Positions 60,408 to 64,000 of a DNA stretch of 64,000 bases are shown piece by piece. How positions within the stretch are numbered: position 1 is the stretch's first letter; each line of letters opens with the position of its first letter. The DNA comes from Streptomyces cinnabarinus (GTDB taxonomy: Bacteria > Actinomycetota > Actinomycetes > Streptomycetales > Streptomycetaceae), in contig NZ_CP114413.1 of NCBI RefSeq assembly GCF_027270315.1, positions 8,742,001-8,806,000 on the forward strand, read 5' to 3'. Made by a program: the position numbers and the translations under genes. Under the pieces are notes generated by a model. The model saw nothing but the letters and a program-made list of their open reading frames with translations. It was not told where the DNA came from and searched no databases.

Positions 60408-61442
60408 TCAGGCCGAGGCGCGCCGTACCAGCGAGGTCGGCGTGATGACGGAGGCGGGGGCAGGGCTCCCGGTCTCGTCGAGCAGGCGCATCAAGAGCTT
60501 CACCATCAGCCGGCCCATGCCCTCGATGTCCTGGTGGACGGTGGTGAGCGCCGGGTCGGTCAGCTCGACCACCGACGGCATGTCGTCGAACCCGACCACG
60601 GCCACGTCGTCGGGGACCCGCACCCCGCGCTCCCGCAGCGTGCGCAACGCGCCCAGGGCCATCAGGTCGTTGGAGGCGAACACCCCGTCGACGTCCGGGC
60701 GCCGCTCCAGCAGCTCGGCCATCGCGAGGGCGCCGCTGCGCTCCGTGAAGTCGCCCTGGCACATCAGCTCGGGATCGGCGTCGACGAGGACGTCGTGGTA
60801 GCCGTCGACCCGGTCCAGGGCCGCCGTGAGGTCGAGCGGGCCCGCTATGTGCGCGATGGTGCGCCGGCCCAGCGAGACGAGGTGCTGGACCGCCTGGCGG
60901 GCCCCGCCGCGGTTGTCGCAGTCGACGTAGGGTGCCGCGAGACTGCGGTCCACGACGGACCGGCCGCCGAACACGGTGGGGATGCGGGACTTGTCGATCA
61001 GGGCGGGCAACTCGTCGTCGTTGTGCACGGAGAAGGCGAGCGCCCCGTCGACATGGCCGCCGCCGAGATAGCGGGCGATCCGGTCGTGATCGCCACGGCC
61101 CTCGACCCACAGCAGGACGAGCTGAGCGTCGTGCGCCGTGAGTTCACGGCTGATGCCGCGCACCTGCTGCTCGAAGAACGGGTCGGAGAAGATCCGGAAC
61201 TCCGGCTCCGCGATGATCACGGCCACCGCGCCGTTGCGCCGGGTGACGAGGGTCCGGGCCGCGTGATTGGGCACGTAGCCGAGCTCCTCGACCGCCTGGC
61301 GCACCTTGTCGACCAGCGGGGCACGTACCCCCGCACCCCCGTTGACCACCCGGGACGCGGTGGCCCGGGAGACGCCGGCGCGAGCTGCGACGGCTTCCAG
61401 AGTGGGGCGGGGCCCCGTGATCGGCTCGGGCAAGGCGGGCAC
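60408..61442 (-). CDS. LacI-family repressor of the glucanase gene
   Basis: The 344-residue regulator has the LacI helix-turn-helix at about 13-60 (LEAVAARAGVSRATASRVVN). A periplasmic-binding-type sensor domain follows with PTVFGGRSVVD, GVFASNDLMALGALRTL and VAVVGFDDMPSV. It is convergent with the GH81 gene. The same GAGAGCGCTC core is found twice before the glucanase and once before this gene, so autoregulation and control by an oligosaccharide inducer are likely. Beta-1,3-gluco-oligosaccharides are the obvious candidates. Confidence 0.92.
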   Translation of the reverse strand: MPALPEPITGPRPTLEAVAARAGVSRATASRVVNGGAGVRAPLVDKVRQAVEELGYVPNHAARTLVTRRNGAVAVIIAEPEFRIFSDPFFEQQVRGISRELTAHDAQLVLLWVEGRGDHDRIARYLGGGHVDGALAFSVHNDDELPALIDKSRIPTVFGGRSVVDRSLAAPYVDCDNRGGARQAVQHLVSLGRRTIAHIAGPLDLTAALDRVDGYHDVLVDADPELMCQGDFTERSGALAMAELLERRPDVDGVFASNDLMALGALRTLRERGVRVPDDVAVVGFDDMPSVVELTDPALTTVHQDIEGMGRLMVKLLMRLLDETGSPAPASVITPTSLVRRASA

Positions 61443-61512
61443 TCCCTCGTCTGGGGCACGTTCGACCGGCTGCGATGCGGTCCGTTCAAGGATATCGACA
61501 GCCTACGAATAC

Positions 61513-61526
61513 GTGAGAGCGCTCCC
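61513..61526. promoter_or_regulatory. LacI-type operator 3 (autoregulatory)
   Basis: GTGAGAGCGCTCCC has the same core as operators 1 and 2 and lies 70 bp upstream of the LacI start. Confidence 0.68.
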
Positions 61527-61556
61527 AGCGGGGGTGGGTGGCCGGAGCGTGGCCGA

Positions 61557-63140
61557 TCACGCCGCGGACGGACGGCGGTGCATGGTCTCCAGGGCCGCGG
61601 CCAGGACGTGGGGGTCGTGGTGGCCCTTGTAGACCTCGGGCGGCCGCTTGTCCAGCTTCAGCAGCCGGGCCACGGCGGTCCAGGCGGTGCGGACCGAGTA
61701 CTCGACGGTGAACACGACGTCGTCGGGCACCTCGGCGAACTGGCCGATGAACGCGAGGTTGACCGACCCCTCCGGTACGACCTTGGGCCGGTCGTCGCGG
61801 CGGCGGGTGAGGAACTGGCTGGTGATGTACGGCATCAGGCAGGGCACCACGGTGGAGGTCTGCCGGATCCGGGCGTTCACCTCCTCGTCGAAGGGGAGGT
61901 GGTGCAGGACCTCGTCGAGGATCTCCCGGCCGGAACACATCGTCATCGGCTTGGGGGTCCGGTTGCCGGCGCGCCCGGGGAAGAGGCCGTAGCCCCACCA
62001 CACCGAGACGCCCTCGGGCTGGTCTCGGTAGACCGGCTGGCGGTCGGCCACGATCGTGAGCAGCCAGTTGGAGTCGGTGAAGGTCATCGGGCCGCCGCGG
62101 CCGGTCTCGCGGCCGCTGAACTGTGCCAGTGCGTCGAGGAAGGCCGGGTCCTTGGTCGTGACGGTGAACGACTCCCAGCGGGACTCCTTGACGTGCTTGT
62201 CGAAGACGGCCGGGTCGCCGAAGTCATCACGCCCGCGGGCCAGTCGGTGCCAGAGCAGCCAGGCGTCCGAGCGGTGGGGAGGCGGGGGCGGAGCGGCGGT
62301 GTGCGAGCCGAGACTGGAGGCGTCGGTCATGGAGCCGTTGGTGACCAGGACCAGGTCGTCCTTGGCCACGGCGATCTTCTCGTCCCGTCCGTGCCGGGAG
62401 AGGCGGATGGTCTCGACCGTGGTGTGCCGGTGTCCCGGCACGAGTTCCAGGTCGGTGACGTGGCAGCCGGTGTGGAGGGTGACGCCGCGTTCACGGAGCC
62501 AGGCGGTCAGCGGCCGTACGACGGAGTCGTACTGGTTGTAGCGGGTGCGGTGGATGCCCGACAGGCCGGCGAACTCGGGGAGGAGGTGGACGAAGCGCTT
62601 GAGGTAGCGGCGGAACTCGATGGCGCTGTGCCAGGGCTGGAAGGCGAACGTGGTGCACCACATGAACCAGAAGTTCGTGGTGAAGAAGTGCTCGCCGAAG
62701 CAGTCCGTGATCCGCTTTCCGTCCAGGTGCCCCTCGGGTGTGGCCAGGCAGCGGACGAGCTCCAGCCGGTCGCGTTCGGAGAAGCCCATCGAGCGGGTGT
62801 CGACGATCTTCCCGTCGCGGTCGACGAGGCGTGCGATGTCGTCCCAGGCGAAGTCCTCCTGGCCGGCGAGTATTTCCTGGGTCACCGACACCGAGGGGTC
62901 GTCGAGGGTGGGGATGCCGGACAGCAGGTCGTACGTGCACCGGTACGCGGCCTCGAACATGCGCCCGCCGCGCAGGGTGTAGCCGGCGTCCGCCGTGCCG
63001 CCCGCGTCCAGGCTGCCGCCGATGGTCCGCTGTCCCTCGAAGAGGTGGATGTCCGCTCCGTCGAATCCGCCGTCGCGAATCAGATACGTGGCCGCGGCGA
63101 GCGCCGCGATGCCGCTGCCCACCAGATACGCCTTCGCCAT
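61557..63140 (-). CDS. ohyA: Oleate hydratase (FAD-dependent)
   Basis: The 527-residue protein matches the myosin-cross-reactive-antigen family. It has the FAD motif VGSGIAALAAATYLIRDGGF, RMFEAAYRCTYDLLSGIP, FWFMWCTTFAFQPWHSAIEF, and RYNQYDSVVRPLTAWL. The C-terminal block is ALETMHRR. Such enzymes add water to the cis-9 bond of unsaturated fatty acids using FAD as a structural cofactor. GAGGAG precedes the ATG at 63140. It is the last gene of a minus-strand group with an HPF-like protein and flavohemoglobin. Detoxification of free fatty acids is the usual role. Confidence 0.9.
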   Translation of the reverse strand: MAKAYLVGSGIAALAAATYLIRDGGFDGADIHLFEGQRTIGGSLDAGGTADAGYTLRGGRMFEAAYRCTYDLLSGIPTLDDPSVSVTQEILAGQEDFAWDDIARLVDRDGKIVDTRSMGFSERDRLELVRCLATPEGHLDGKRITDCFGEHFFTTNFWFMWCTTFAFQPWHSAIEFRRYLKRFVHLLPEFAGLSGIHRTRYNQYDSVVRPLTAWLRERGVTLHTGCHVTDLELVPGHRHTTVETIRLSRHGRDEKIAVAKDDLVLVTNGSMTDASSLGSHTAAPPPPPHRSDAWLLWHRLARGRDDFGDPAVFDKHVKESRWESFTVTTKDPAFLDALAQFSGRETGRGGPMTFTDSNWLLTIVADRQPVYRDQPEGVSVWWGYGLFPGRAGNRTPKPMTMCSGREILDEVLHHLPFDEEVNARIRQTSTVVPCLMPYITSQFLTRRRDDRPKVVPEGSVNLAFIGQFAEVPDDVVFTVEYSVRTAWTAVARLLKLDKRPPEVYKGHHDPHVLAAALETMHRRPSAA

Positions 63141-63230
63141 GACACAACTCCTCGTTCTCTCCCGAGGGCCCGGCCGGTGGAGCGTCACCGACCGGGCCGT
63201 GCTCACTGCTGACTCAAGGGCACTGCTGAC

Positions 63231-63602
63231 TCACGCGGACTGCTCACCGCGCCACGGCGGGGCTGCCGTCCGGTGGTTGCCGTCCCACACGTGGGCGGCC
63301 TTGTCGGTCTGCCGGCGCAGCCGGTCCTGGAGTCGGTCGACGAGCTCCGTGCCGGTGGCCTCCTCGGCGAGGACGACGATCTGCCGCTTGCCGACGTGCA
63401 GATCGGCGGTGGCCGACCAGGGGCGGTCCGCGTGGTGAGCGGCCGCTCGCACGATCCGCACCTCGCCGGTGACGGCGGGCAGTCCCGGCCGGTTCACGAC
63501 GGCGTCGATCTTCGTACGGGCGTACTCCCGGGTCTTCTCGTCCACCGGGCCGTCGGTACGCAGCCGCACCGCGGGCGTGGCCTGGGTGTTGTCACTGGTC
63601 AT
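63231..63602 (-). CDS. HPF/RaiA-like ribosome-associated protein
   Basis: The 123-residue protein resembles the N-terminal half of ribosome hibernation factors. LRTDGPVDEKTREYARTKID and WSATADLHVGKRQIVVLAEE fit its beta-alpha core, and DRLQDRLRRQTDKAAHVWDG fits the second helix. The C-terminal dimerisation domain of long HPF is missing. GGAGG lies 8 bp upstream of the ATG. Two-domain HPF copies elsewhere in the genome would be the main ones; this short copy may respond to stress, in line with its flavohemoglobin neighbour. Confidence 0.75.
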   Translation of the reverse strand: MTSDNTQATPAVRLRTDGPVDEKTREYARTKIDAVVNRPGLPAVTGEVRIVRAAAHHADRPWSATADLHVGKRQIVVLAEEATGTELVDRLQDRLRRQTDKAAHVWDGNHRTAAPPWRGEQSA

Positions 63603-63650
63603 TACGGGTTCCTCCAGAGGGCGTAAGGACGTGAGGCCGTTGGGCTCGTT

Positions 63651-64000
63651 TCAGGCGGCCGTGTCGGGCAGCCACAGGTCGGGGCCGAAGACCTCGTAGT
63701 GGATGTCTCGTGCCGGGATGCCGGTGCGCAGGAGTTGGGTGCGGGCGTCGCGCATGAACGGCAGCGGGCCGCAGAGGAACACCGTCGCCTCCTCGGGGAT
63801 TTCGATGCCGGCGAGGTTCATCAGGCCCTCGTGGGCGTCGGGTTCCTCCGGGCCGGGGCGCTCGTACCAGAAGACCGCGCGGGCGCCGGGCAGTTGCCCG
63901 ACCAGCTCGCCCGTGTCGGTGCGCAGGGCGTGGTCTGCGGGGGAGCGGTCGGCGTGCAGGACGAGGACCGGGCGGGTGGAGCCGAGGGCGGTGAGGTGGG
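63651..64000 (-). CDS. hmp: Flavohemoglobin/ferredoxin reductase C-terminal part (cut by window edge)
   Basis: The reverse strand reads the NAD-binding half of a flavohemoglobin-type reductase. VFLCGPLPFMRDARTQLL is the nucleotide motif, and the C-terminus YEVFGPDLWLPDTAA is the family's usual end. The N-terminal globin and FAD parts lie outside the window, so nitric oxide dioxygenase identity is inferred. An alternative is a globin-less reductase. It stops 48 bp upstream of the HPF-like gene, and both are read in the same direction. Confidence 0.8.
   Translation of the reverse strand, partial: HLTALGSTRPVLVLHADRSPADHALRTDTGELVGQLPGARAVFWYERPGPEEPDAHEGLMNLAGIEIPEEATVFLCGPLPFMRDARTQLLRTGIPARDIHYEVFGPDLWLPDTAA

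Noticed and set aside
57991..61110. Minus-strand open frame of 1039 codons opposite the glucanase
   Set aside because: It is the antisense of the GH81 gene and part of the LacI gene in another frame, with Arg/Gly/Val-rich shadow composition.
60240..63212. Plus-strand open frame of 990 codons across LacI and oleate hydratase
   Set aside because: It is antisense to both genes, which have complete motifs on the other strand.
1..64000. CRISPR arrays, rRNA or intact tRNA genes, insertion sequences, prophage
   Set aside because: No repeat-spacer pattern, rRNA-like sequence, full cloverleaf, transposase motif or phage structural gene was found on reading both strands.

Overview
The window is GC-rich throughout, with tightly packed genes, frequent ATGA or GTGA overlaps and many GTG starts. 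The protein families point to an actinomycete of the Streptomyces type: an XRE regulator paired with a CYTH protein, a PAS-GAF-SpoIIE phosphatase, ECF factors with SnoaL-like tails, a GH81 glucanase and an SGAP-like aminopeptidase. No rRNA, intact tRNA, CRISPR array, insertion sequence or prophage is recognisable. The left edge cuts a TetR gene and the right edge cuts a flavohemoglobin gene.

Layout. 0-6 kb: a TetR gene divergent from an alpha/beta-hydrolase gene, an XRE gene broken by two frameshifts, CYTH, SRPBCC and DinB proteins and a methyltransferase. 6-12.4 kb: a coupled globin/FIST sensor pair, a Fis-type activator lacking the sigma-54 contact loop, and a DUF485/sodium-solute symporter pair. 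12.5-17 kb: an MHS-type transporter, a DUF35-like OB-fold protein and a PAS-GAF-SpoIIE phosphatase. 17.2-33.4 kb: a catabolic block. Its minus-strand operon holds 3-hydroxyisobutyrate dehydrogenase, aldehyde dehydrogenase, CoA-transferase, the two acyl-CoA mutase subunits and an ABC ATPase. Its plus-strand operon holds an isobutyryl-CoA dehydrogenase, 3-hydroxyisobutyryl-CoA hydrolase, enoyl-CoA hydratase and EtfBA. An acyl-CoA synthetase, a LysR regulator and a GAF-kinase/NarL-type two-component pair complete it. 33.7-42.2 kb: an aldehyde dehydrogenase, an NDMA-type alcohol dehydrogenase and a full mycofactocin cluster (mftA-B-C-D, SDR, mftF, mftE). 42.3-46.2 kb: a 1291-residue protein with a predicted six-repeat beta-propeller. 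46-55 kb: regulators and small stress-type operons. 55.6-64 kb: a secreted aminopeptidase, a secreted glucanase with its LacI repressor, oleate hydratase, an HPF-like protein and flavohemoglobin.

How it fits together. Read in order, the central 25 kb encodes nearly every step from a branched C4 alcohol or acid to succinyl-CoA. Alcohol goes to aldehyde (NDMA-type ADH with mycofactocin), then to acid (ALDH), then to acyl-CoA (synthetase). Isobutyryl-CoA dehydrogenase with EtfAB, hydratase, hydrolase and 3-hydroxyisobutyrate dehydrogenase lead to methylmalonate semialdehyde. The classical CoA-acylating semialdehyde dehydrogenase is replaced here by a generic ALDH, a family III CoA-transferase and a methylmalonyl-CoA mutase of the Tyr/Arg type. 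That suggests methylmalonate is formed as a free acid, activated and isomerised without loss of CO2.

A shared dyad motif (CCTCTCC-N4-GGAGG and variants) occurs seven times. It lies upstream of the transporters, the dehydrogenase operon, the synthetase/response-regulator pair and the kinase/ALDH pair, so these genes may form one regulon. The motif and the pathway are the strongest new proposals. Both are inferences from sequence reading without database searches.
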